In this document: in pieces, positions 1-6,851 of the stretch
Layout of the letters: each line of letters opens with the position of its first letter
Numbering within the stretch: the first letter of the stretch is position 1
Assembly: GCA_946407325.1 (NCBI GenBank)
Contig: CAMJNN010000014.1
Span: 1-20,898 of the forward strand
Length of the DNA: 20,898 nt
Direction of reading: 5' to 3'
Origin: an uncultured Prevotellaceae bacterium
GTDB taxonomy: Bacteria > Bacteroidota > Bacteroidia > Bacteroidales > Bacteroidaceae
Notes under the pieces: model-generated
Told to the model about the DNA's origin: nothing
The model's database searches: none
Seen by the model: only the letters and a program-made list of their open reading frames with translations
Translations under genes and position numbers: made by a program

Positions 1-1205
1 ATGATGGCACGACCAAAGTTCTGGATAAAGAATATCAGTGAGTAGGCGGTGCCCAAACATTTCATCGGCATAATCTTAGGTACAATGGGCCACAAAGCAG
101 CTGGTGTCAGTGAGAAGCCAATGCTCAAAAGTACCATCATACAGATAGCAAAAGCACTGGCATGTATCGGCAAAGAGAAACCGAAATGTACCAAAGTCAA
201 CAAACCGGTACCGATGATGATGAGTGTTACGCCACGACCATATTTATCATAAATAGAACCGAAGAGCGGTGTCATCAGGATGGTACCAAACGGTACGATC
301 GAAGTAAAGAAACCTGCTATATCTGGCGCTACGGCATATTTATCAATCATCAAACGGGTAGCAAACTTCAGGAACGGACTCACAGCTGAATAGAACAGCA
401 CCACAAAAAGGGTGATCAGCCAAAAGCCCGGACTCTTCAAGATCAGTCCTATGTCACGAAGGTGGAATTGCTCATCATCGTTGACCGCTAAACGGTGTCC
501 GTTAATCCGCTGCTCGTCCTTATCCAAACGGATATCAAGGATACAGAACACAAAGAAGGATACCAAACCAATCAGAAGACAGATCAAGCCTACGAGCAAA
601 GGAGTGGAAAGGGTAAAATACCGGGCAAGTGGCGCACTGACACTCAAAGCTGCTGCCGTACCCAAACGGGCCATCGCCAATTGGATGCCCATCGCCAACG
701 CCAGCTCATGACCAGTAAACCAACGTACCATGGCCTTGCTGACCGTAATGCCAGTCATCTCATAGCCCACACCAAAAATGGCAAAACCCAGACTGGCTAT
801 GGCAGCCGACAAAGGAAGATGCACATCCCAGAACAAAACATTGAAGTTGAATGTATCTCCTGCCAGCGGTGCCGTCACAGCATAATACTTGACACTTACG
901 CCTATCAACATCAACGAACAAGATAGCACTCCGGTAAAGCGCACTCCCATCTTGTCCAGTATGAGTCCACTGAAGAACAGCATCAGCAGGAACACATTGA
1001 TAAAGCCTCCCGAACCGGAGAAGAAACCATAGTCTGTGCTTGTCCAACCCAGACCACCCTCCTCTACCGGCAATTCAAGGAGTGTTTCCAAGGGCGACAT
1101 AATGTCATTCAGGAAATAACCCATCATCATAGCAGTGGCCACGATGACCAGTACTATCCAGCGCACGAGTGGCGAGTCGTTGATTTTCTTTCTCAGTTCG
1201 TCCAT
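1..1205 (-). CDS. MFS transporter, MFSD1-like (3' end outside window)
   Basis: Inner-membrane major facilitator of which 401 codons are visible; the C-terminus lies beyond the left edge. Translation from the ATG at 1203-1205 begins MDELRKKIND and stays open to base 1. Hydrophobic segments alternate with short loops, and the MFS motif-A-like loop LDKMGVRF is at residues 83-90. A second conserved stretch at about 161-173 (RWFTGHELALAMG) followed by an 'MARLG' helix resembles, from memory, the 'WFKGKEL...MARIG' region of animal MFSD1, a lysosomal dipeptide uniporter. The hydrophilic loop after TM6 is rich in charged residues. The protein is clearly paralogous to the MFS gene immediately upstream (1288-2910), sharing motif A, spacing and the WF-G-E-LAMG stretch. 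An 82-bp gap with a strong hairpin separates the two. The substrate is not shown by the sequence; dipeptides are an inference from the MFSD1 resemblance. Confidence 0.85.
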   Translation of the reverse strand, partial: MDELRKKINDSPLVRWIVLVIVATAMMMGYFLNDIMSPLETLLELPVEEGGLGWTSTDYGFFSGSGGFINVFLLMLFFSGLILDKMGVRFTGVLSCSLMLIGVSVKYYAVTAPLAGDTFNFNVLFWDVHLPLSAAIASLGFAIFGVGYEMTGITVSKAMVRWFTGHELALAMGIQLAMARLGTAAALSVSAPLARYFTLSTPLLVGLICLLIGLVSFFVFCILDIRLDKDEQRINGHRLAVNDDEQFHLRDIGLILKSPGFWLITLFVVLFYSAVSPFLKFATRLMIDKYAVAPDIAGFFTSIVPFGTILMTPLFGSIYDKYGRGVTLIIIGTGLLTLVHFGFSLPIHASAFAICMMVLLSIGFSLTPAALWPIVPKIMPMKCLGTAYSLIFFIQNFGRAI

Positions 1206-1226
1206 AATAGGTATCAGATACTAAAA

Positions 1227-1266
1227 TTAGGAGTTAAAGAATGGAACATCCATCTCTAACTCCTAA
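1227..1266 (-). terminator. Hairpin between the two MFS genes, terminator or attenuator
   Basis: A 10-bp perfect inverted repeat (TTAGGAGTTA at 1227-1236, TAACTCCTAA at 1257-1266) continues inward as a TGG/CCA stem with one mismatch and one bulge, closing on a 5-base loop. Read on the minus strand it lies 21 bases past the stop of the upstream MFS gene and is followed by TTTTAG. This fits an intrinsic terminator with a short U tract, or partial attenuation before the downstream MFS gene. I found no convincing TAnnTTTG promoter for the downstream gene, so complete termination here would leave it without an obvious start signal. Confidence 0.6.
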
Positions 1267-1287
1267 CTATATATGCTAAATAAAATA

Positions 1288-2910
1288 TCATTTAATGTTA
1301 GGTTCTTCCAAACCCAGGCCTTTCTTCTTATCCACAACCTTGAGCACCAAACCTAAGATCAATGCAGCTACACCCAGGCATGCCAGCATCACCAACGGCC
1401 AGGTATAGTCGAATTGTGTCGGGTCGGTCACACCAGGATTGGTATTGTCGAGCACCTTGCCAATCAGCAATGGGAAGAGCCACAAACCGATGTTCTGAAT
1501 CCAGAAGATCAGCGCGTATGCCGAACCAATGATCTTTGGCTCAACCAACTTAGGCACACTTGGCCACAAGGATGCAGGTACCAATGAGAATGAAGCACCC
1601 AGCACCAAAATGGTGAGGTATGCTACGATGATACCGCCCACCATATTACCCTTAAAGCCTGGCAGGATGAAGGCAAATGTCAGGTGGCAGAAAATCAACA
1701 GCAATGAGCCCAACACCAACATAGAAGCAGCTTTACCCTTATGGTCAACATAGCTACCCAGGATAGGAGTGATACCCACAGCCAATAATGGAAACACAGC
1801 AAATACAGACTCTGCACTCTGACGCATGTAACCCATGTAGCAATAAACCACCAAAGCCACGATAGCCAGTACCAGCAAACCGTATTTCTTTGCTTTGTCC
1901 TTCATAAAGTTACTGCTGAACGATGCAGCAGCCACCACCAGCATGATAACATACTGCACAATCGTTACACTGCTGTCAGCCCAGAAAGAATTAGGGTCAA
2001 CCTCTGTGAAATCAAGGTTGCACTGCAACATGTTCACCGCATATTTCTGGAAGGGGAAGATGGCACTGTAGTACAGCACGCAAAGCAACGATACCAGCCA
2101 GAAACCAGTACTTGTCAAGATTTGTCCTATGTCGCTGATCTTGAATGGATCATCTTTCTCTTCTGCCTCACCTGTCTGTGCATCCAGCTTCTTGTCCATG
2201 AAGAAGTAAACCACTAACATGATCAAGCCGATTGCCAGCAGTACCACACCAAAAGCCACAGAACGGCTCACACTGATGTTACCGCCTAACTTGGCAAAGA
2301 ACGGTGAGAAAATCATACAGGTGGCTACACCTAAACGAGCCAAAGCCATCTCACTACCCATCGCCAAGGCCATCTCACGGCCCTTGAACCACTTCACGAT
2401 ACCACGGCTAACCGTAATACCCGCCATTTCGCAACCGCAACCGAAAATCATAAAGCCACATGCTGCGAACTTTGCCGATGCAGGCATACCCTCATAGAAA
2501 GGAGATACACCCAACTCATCAAAGATTGGGATATAATTCAGGTTATTGGTAAACCATGTTTCCAAGCCGCTACCCATGAATGACTCAGTAACAGCATACC
2601 ACTTGATAATCGCACCAAAAAGCATCACCGCACCAGATAGCAACGCGGTAAAGCGTACGCCCATCTTATCAAGGATGATGCCGGCAAAGATTAAGAAGAA
2701 TACAAATACATTGAGGAATACCTCACTGCCCTGCATGGTACCAAACGCTGTTGAGTCCCAACCACGTGTCTCCTGCATCAAATCTTTGATGGGTGACAGG
2801 ATATCCATGAAGATATAGGCAAAGAACATGCCCATTGCTAAAAGCAAAAGGGCAGTCCATCGCATACCTGCGGAATCACGCAGGGTTTGTTGAATCTTGT
2901 CTGTTGTCAT
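1288..2910 (-). CDS. MFS transporter, MFSD1-like
   Basis: Complete 540-residue inner-membrane transporter with about 12 hydrophobic segments. The motif-A-like loop ILDKMGVRFT is at residues 79-88, and the conserved KWFKGREMALAMG stretch at 173-185 is followed by 'MALARLG'. A charged cytoplasmic loop (about 239-260, rich in Asp, Glu and Lys) separates the two six-helix halves. Compared with its paralogue at 1-1205 it has a longer segment at about 108-145 between TM3 and TM4. The resemblance to MFSD1-type transporters is from memory of that family. It starts 24 bp after secG and is probably transcribed with the secG operon. Peptides or dipeptides are a reasonable guess for the substrate, since Prevotella-like bacteria use peptides, but nothing in the sequence proves this. 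A generic organic-anion MFS is the alternative. Confidence 0.88.
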   Translation of the reverse strand: MTTDKIQQTLRDSAGMRWTALLLLAMGMFFAYIFMDILSPIKDLMQETRGWDSTAFGTMQGSEVFLNVFVFFLIFAGIILDKMGVRFTALLSGAVMLFGAIIKWYAVTESFMGSGLETWFTNNLNYIPIFDELGVSPFYEGMPASAKFAACGFMIFGCGCEMAGITVSRGIVKWFKGREMALAMGSEMALARLGVATCMIFSPFFAKLGGNISVSRSVAFGVVLLAIGLIMLVVYFFMDKKLDAQTGEAEEKDDPFKISDIGQILTSTGFWLVSLLCVLYYSAIFPFQKYAVNMLQCNLDFTEVDPNSFWADSSVTIVQYVIMLVVAAASFSSNFMKDKAKKYGLLVLAIVALVVYCYMGYMRQSAESVFAVFPLLAVGITPILGSYVDHKGKAASMLVLGSLLLIFCHLTFAFILPGFKGNMVGGIIVAYLTILVLGASFSLVPASLWPSVPKLVEPKIIGSAYALIFWIQNIGLWLFPLLIGKVLDNTNPGVTDPTQFDYTWPLVMLACLGVAALILGLVLKVVDKKKGLGLEEPNIK

Positions 2911-2934
2911 GACAATACTTTTTCTTCAGAGATA

Positions 2935-3297
2935 TCAGTTAGCAGGGGTCTCTGCAGGAGCCTCAGCAGGAGTCTCGGTAGCAGGAGCGTTGGTACCAAC
3001 TGGCATGTTGTAAGGGTTGGTATTGGCGTTCTTCTGAGCCTGCTCCATGATAGCATCCTGACTGCTTGAGTTAGCAGATGGCAAAGAATAAGCAGATGCC
3101 ACACTGCAGATCACCATGATGGCAGCCAATGTCCACGTAGCTTTCTCGAGGAAATCGGTGGTCTTGCGAACACCCATGATAGCGTTTGATGATGAAAAAC
3201 CAGAGGCCAAACCGCCACCTTTAGAATTTTGAATCAACACAATGCCGCACATCAGGATAGATGCTACCAGCATTAAAATAATAATCAGTAAATACAT
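2935..3297 (-). CDS. secG: SecG, preprotein translocase subunit
   Basis: SecG is the small accessory subunit of the SecYEG channel and assists SecA-driven export across the inner membrane. The 120-residue protein has TM1 at about 2-22 and TM2 at about 54-71. Between them is the family hallmark loop LIQNSKGGGLASGF (21-34), followed by 'SSNAIMGVRKTTDFLEKATW'. After TM2 comes a 50-residue tail rich in Ala, Pro, Thr, Asn and Glu (about 73-120). The core hairpin needs only about 75 residues, and long low-complexity tails are common in Bacteroidetes SecG. It follows the TPR-like gene by 7 bp and precedes the MFS gene by 24 bp, so cotranscription is likely. Another reading frame over the same bases is a shadow. 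Confidence 0.95.
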   Translation of the reverse strand: MYLLIIILMLVASILMCGIVLIQNSKGGGLASGFSSSNAIMGVRKTTDFLEKATWTLAAIMVICSVASAYSLPSANSSSQDAIMEQAQKNANTNPYNMPVGTNAPATETPAEAPAETPAN

Positions 3298-3304
3298 CTT
3301 TTAA

Positions 3305-3940
3305 TTATGATTTTGTTTTCTCATTAATAACTAATTTCTCCAAAAATCGAATTTGGTCTGCAAAGTAAATACTTTTTTTTGGATATTTCAAGTTTAATTT
3401 TCTAATTATTTCCAAAGCCTTGCCATATCGGCGCTGTTTGATATAGATTTTGGCCAAAGTCTCGGTAAAATAGCTATCGTCAAGCTCTTCTGCTTCCGAC
3501 TCCACCGTTTCTTCATTACCGATATTGTCATCCGTCAGCACATACTCTTCAGTCAAGGGCGACAGGTCCAGTTCATCGTTGACCGTCTGGTCGTCGGGTA
3601 CTTCTGCCAAGAAAGAATTGATAAGTGAGAGCGTACGGTTTTCATTGGGTTCTTCCTTCTGCTCAGGCGCCAATGTCTTTGTACCTTTGGCAGGTTTTAC
3701 AGCCAGCTTGTCTCCCTCGATGAGATAATACAACTTGCTACGATCAGCCACAAACAAGGCAGACTTGCGGAGCTCTGGTCCGAAAGTCTCGTCATGTAGC
3801 AGATAAAGGTTCTTTAAGTACAGCAACCGGAGCGTCTGGGAACAGGGATACCGAGCCACCATCGTACGCAGTTCGTACAGCGTACTTGTATTCAGCAACT
3901 CAGGCTGCTTTATCCATCGTATGATATCACTGGTCGTCAT
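3305..3940 (-). CDS. TPR-like protein of unknown function, lptE-secG operon
   Basis: A 211-residue soluble protein without signal peptide or membrane segment. Residues 1-75 are predicted mainly helical and include 'YELRTMVARYPCSQTLRLLYLKNLYLL', which resembles a helical-repeat start. Residues about 95-155 form a very acidic, probably disordered linker. Residues about 157-200 (YFTETLAKIYIKQRRYGKALEIIRKL and onwards) read as one TPR-like helix pair with the 'A-x-IYIKQ-x-Y-x-KALEI' pattern. One base separates it from the lptE stop and 7 bp separate it from secG, so it is almost certainly translated from the same mRNA. Its position between an LPS-transport lipoprotein and a Sec subunit suggests envelope biogenesis, but that is guilt by association. 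I do not recognise a named function. Confidence 0.85.
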   Translation of the reverse strand: MTTSDIIRWIKQPELLNTSTLYELRTMVARYPCSQTLRLLYLKNLYLLHDETFGPELRKSALFVADRSKLYYLIEGDKLAVKPAKGTKTLAPEQKEEPNENRTLSLINSFLAEVPDDQTVNDELDLSPLTEEYVLTDDNIGNEETVESEAEELDDSYFTETLAKIYIKQRRYGKALEIIRKLNLKYPKKSIYFADQIRFLEKLVINEKTKS

Positions 3941-3941
3941 C

Positions 3942-4469
3942 TTACCAATTGGCCACTGTTGAGTTAAATATCTGTTCGGAAATATCCTTCACCATCACTT
4001 CTATCAGCTGATCCTGCACAGCTGTCAGCAACTGAGTAGCATCATAGGTCTGAAAGGCGCTGAAGGTACGATTCTCGAAGTCCTCATCATGATTGGTGTT
4101 ATTAGTGAACGATACTTTCACCGTCAGCGTCAAGCGCACCTTAGAAGAATAACCACTGGCATCTATCGCCTCATTATACTGGTTATAGCCGGTGATCTCA
4201 CCTTCTATCACTATATCGCCATTCGTATTCACCAACGACAATCGTGTCTGTCGCATGAACAAGTCCTTCATCTGGTCGTTCAGTGCAGTGGCCAACGGAC
4301 CATACACATAATCGGCATGGTTCTGGAAATCCACAATCTGCATCGTATGCACCTTGCTATAGTCTATGGAAGAGATGGGTGCCAAGCCTATAGAGACCTT
4401 GCAAGCCACCATTATCACGGCTAAGCCTATCACCCATGTGCCATGTACCAACTTCTTATTCCAAGTCAT
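3942..4469 (-). CDS. lptE: LptE-like LPS assembly lipoprotein
   Basis: A 175-residue lipoprotein resembling Bacteroidetes LptE, the outer-membrane partner that plugs the LptD barrel and helps deliver LPS to the cell surface. The N-terminus has two Lys, a hydrophobic stretch and a lipobox-like MVAC with the lipidated Cys at residue 23. The mature part begins KVSIGLAPISSIDYSKVHTM and has the mixed alpha/beta pattern of the family: 'QIVDFQN', then 'ALNDQMKDLFMRQTRLSLV' as a helix, then 'DIVIEGEITGYNQ' and 'VRLTLTVKVSF' strands, and a final helix 'DQLIEVMVKDISEQIFN'. The length is usual for the family. Its first 14 bases overlap the end of the sigma-54 activator gene, and the TPR-like gene follows after 1 bp, indicating translational coupling. 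The name is by family resemblance and gene order; LptD is not in the window. Confidence 0.82.
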   Translation of the reverse strand: MTWNKKLVHGTWVIGLAVIMVACKVSIGLAPISSIDYSKVHTMQIVDFQNHADYVYGPLATALNDQMKDLFMRQTRLSLVNTNGDIVIEGEITGYNQYNEAIDASGYSSKVRLTLTVKVSFTNNTNHDEDFENRTFSAFQTYDATQLLTAVQDQLIEVMVKDISEQIFNSTVANW

Positions 4470-5712
4470 ACAACTTTATCTTTCTATACAACGTGCGTTC
4501 AGAGATGTTCAGTTCCTTGGCCGCTGCCCTGCGCCTGCCACGATTTCTCTCCAACGCTTTCTTGATCATTTCCTTCTCCACCTCATCCAGCGACATTGCC
4601 TCAGCCTCTTCCACTGCCTCCGTGTCTTGGATATTGTCGTCGTTATGCAACGAAGCCGTTGATCGTCCGTTGGCGGCTGGATGCTGAATGATAGGAATGA
4701 CAGTATCCGTTGAAGGCGATGCAGGAGCATAATAAGGCGTTTGCGTAGCTTCTGCGGCTACCGTCACCTGTTCGCCTGCCATCAGTTTCTTGACTACCTG
4801 TTTCAATTCAGTCACCTCGTTGTTGAGGTTATACAACATCTTGTACAGGAACTCACGTTCTCCTTCAAAGCTTTGTCCGAAATCCTTAGCCCCAAACAAA
4901 GCAGGTAACCGCTGACCTTGTTCCTGCTGTGGCAGATAACGCCTCAACATATCTGCCGTAACATCACGGTCGGTCTCTATGATGGATATCTGTTCGGTTA
5001 CATTCTTCAGCTGGCGCACATTACCCGGCCAACGATAATTGATCAACATACGCTTCGCCTCGTCAGTCAGCTGAATGGCAGGCATACGGTATTTTTCTGC
5101 AAAATCACTGGCAAACTTACGGAACAGTAAAGCGGCATCATCACCTCGTTCACGCAATGGCGGTACCTTGATAGGCACCGTACTCAAACGATAGTACAGG
5201 TCCTCACGGAAACGACCGTCGGCTATCGCCCTGTCTAAGTTGACATTGGTAGCAGCCACGATACGCACATTGGTCTTCTCCACCTTAGAAGAGCCTACCC
5301 TGATGTATTCACCGTTCTCCAGCACACGCAGCAGTCTGGCTTGCGTCGGCAAAGGCAGTTCGCCCACCTCGTCCAAGAAGATGGTACCACCATCTGCCTC
5401 GCTGAAATAACCTTTTCGGTCGCTGATGGCACCTGTAAACGCACCTTTCTCATGACCGAAGAGCTCTGAATCAATGGTTCCCTCAGGAATGGCTCCGCAG
5501 TTCACGGCAATATACTTTCCATGCTTTCTCCGACTGAACTGGTGAATAATCTGAGGGAAGCTCTCCTTACCCACACCACTCTCGCCCGTGATCAGCACAG
5601 ACACATCGGTCGGCGCCACTTGCATGGCGGTATCAATGGCATGTAGCAGGTTCTCATCATTGCCGATGATACCAAACCTCAGCTTCACTTGTTGTATTTC
5701 AGCTCTTGTCAT
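4456..5712 (-). CDS. Sigma-54-dependent transcriptional activator without sensor domain
   Basis: A bacterial enhancer-binding protein of 418 residues that hydrolyses ATP to remodel RpoN (sigma-54) RNA polymerase. The AAA+ domain starts almost at once: Walker A GESGVGKE at 43-50, the sigma-54 contact loop GAFTGA at 90-95, Walker B GGTIFLDE at 108-115, arginine-finger region GRFREDLYYRL at 166-176, and WPGNVRQL at 228-235. A Fis-type helix-turn-helix (ALERNRGRRRAAAKELNISE) sits at the C-terminus. There is no receiver, GAF or PAS domain, since only about 14 residues precede the ATPase. Between the ATPase and the HTH are about 130 residues containing a probable coiled coil (EREFLYKMLYNLNNEVTELK) and a Pro/Thr/Ala-rich linker. 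The start overlaps the pdxA stop by 4 bp and the end overlaps lptE by 14 bp. Without an input domain it may be controlled by its own level or by a partner protein. Confidence 0.93.
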   Translation of the reverse strand: MTRAEIQQVKLRFGIIGNDENLLHAIDTAMQVAPTDVSVLITGESGVGKESFPQIIHQFSRRKHGKYIAVNCGAIPEGTIDSELFGHEKGAFTGAISDRKGYFSEADGGTIFLDEVGELPLPTQARLLRVLENGEYIRVGSSKVEKTNVRIVAATNVNLDRAIADGRFREDLYYRLSTVPIKVPPLRERGDDAALLFRKFASDFAEKYRMPAIQLTDEAKRMLINYRWPGNVRQLKNVTEQISIIETDRDVTADMLRRYLPQQEQGQRLPALFGAKDFGQSFEGEREFLYKMLYNLNNEVTELKQVVKKLMAGEQVTVAAEATQTPYYAPASPSTDTVIPIIQHPAANGRSTASLHNDDNIQDTEAVEEAEAMSLDEVEKEMIKKALERNRGRRRAAAKELNISERTLYRKIKLYDLE

Positions 5713-6815
5713 AATGTCTCTTCCTCAGGTTCAGCCATTTGTTTCAGCTTGTCGCTATCATCACGTTTATCGTAATACTGCTTGCGCAGAGGGTTCGCCA
5801 ATGCTTCTTCTTCACGGTTTCTGTTGCGCAGCACGTCAATACCTAAGTAGATGGCATTTCTCAACGAAGATTCATCCGCCAATCCCTTGCCTGCCAATTC
5901 GTATTCCACCCCGTGTACTGGTGTAGCACAGATGGCCGACATGCCAGTAACAAACTTCACGCCACTATTCATGCTCAGTGCCTTGAACAGTCCCAAACCC
6001 TGATCGTGGTACATAGCAAAGATACCATCGAAATGTGTATAATTGCTTGTCTCCATCAGCGAGTCCACCGAATAAGGGCCATAACAGATGACTTTCTCAG
6101 CTATCAGCTCTTCTATGGCTGGCTGAATCACCTCCTGTTCCTCCTGCCCCACTGCATCGTTCAATACGGAGCCTGGGTTCAAGGAAAGCACGGCAATGCG
6201 GGGAGCGCTGATATCGAAATCCACTTTCAGCGACTGGTTAAACACGGCTATCTTCTCTTTTATCAATTCTTTGGTCAGCACCGACGCTACCTCTTTCATA
6301 GGTACGTTTTCTGTAGCCAAAGCCACACGTAAATCATCCTTTACCAGTACAGACAAGGCCACTTCACCCTGCTCGCCCAATTCATTTTGCATCAAGTTGG
6401 CAAAGCCAGGATAACTGATTTCAGCCTGTTTGAATGCCAATTCGTTGACAGGAGCCATCACCAGTACATCAGTCAGTCCGTCACGGTACTCCTCCATGGC
6501 CAGTTTCATTGCGCCCCATGCTGCCTTCCCAGCCTCGGCATCAGTCTTAGCAAACTCCACCTTGGGATCATCATCATTGCAACTCACAATGTTCACTGCA
6601 TTATCAGCTGTTTCAGCAGCTGATTTGATGATGGTGAAAGGTGTTTGAATATCCATCGTCTTACGATGATAGGTAGCCACCTTGGGGGAGCCATATATGA
6701 CAGGCGTACAAAGTTCCAACATGGTAGGATCCTCGAATGACTTCAGTATCACTTCCCAACCTACTCCGTTGATATCACCTTGTGTTATCGCTATTCTAAT
6801 CTTTCCTTCTTCCAT
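5709..6815 (-). CDS. pdxA: PdxA homologue with degenerate active site
   Basis: A 368-residue protein that aligns along its length with Bacteroidetes 4-hydroxythreonine-4-phosphate dehydrogenase, the NAD-dependent enzyme of the deoxyxylulose-5-phosphate route to pyridoxal phosphate. Family landmarks remain: TQGDINGVGWEVIL (11-24), AMYHDQGL (267-274), HGVEYELAGKG (301-311), and RNAIYLGIDVLRNR near the end. Compared from memory with E. coli PdxA, however, metal ligands H166 and H211 are replaced by N170 and G215, and only H266 (here H270) remains. The substrate-binding H136-T137 of 'GHTE' is F138-A139. N283 and R292 are K287 and C296. D247 (D251) and K274 (K278) remain. The frame is open throughout, so this is not a simple pseudogene. 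It lies 36 bp after the DUF4837 gene and overlaps the sigma-54 activator gene by 4 bp. Catalysis of the usual reaction is doubtful; a structural or regulatory role, or a changed reaction, is possible. Confidence 0.88.
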   Translation of the reverse strand: MEEGKIRIAITQGDINGVGWEVILKSFEDPTMLELCTPVIYGSPKVATYHRKTMDIQTPFTIIKSAAETADNAVNIVSCNDDDPKVEFAKTDAEAGKAAWGAMKLAMEEYRDGLTDVLVMAPVNELAFKQAEISYPGFANLMQNELGEQGEVALSVLVKDDLRVALATENVPMKEVASVLTKELIKEKIAVFNQSLKVDFDISAPRIAVLSLNPGSVLNDAVGQEEQEVIQPAIEELIAEKVICYGPYSVDSLMETSNYTHFDGIFAMYHDQGLGLFKALSMNSGVKFVTGMSAICATPVHGVEYELAGKGLADESSLRNAIYLGIDVLRNRNREEEALANPLRKQYYDKRDDSDKLKQMAEPEEETL

Positions 6816-6851
6816 TGAAAGTTATGTATTTTTATATTGATATCATTAATA

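Noticed and set aside
5709..6815. Reading the PdxA homologue as the PdxA2 (threonate/erythronate phosphate dehydrogenase) type
   Set aside because: As far as I recall PdxA2 proteins keep the metal-binding histidines, which are missing here, and no four-carbon acid kinase gene is adjacent.
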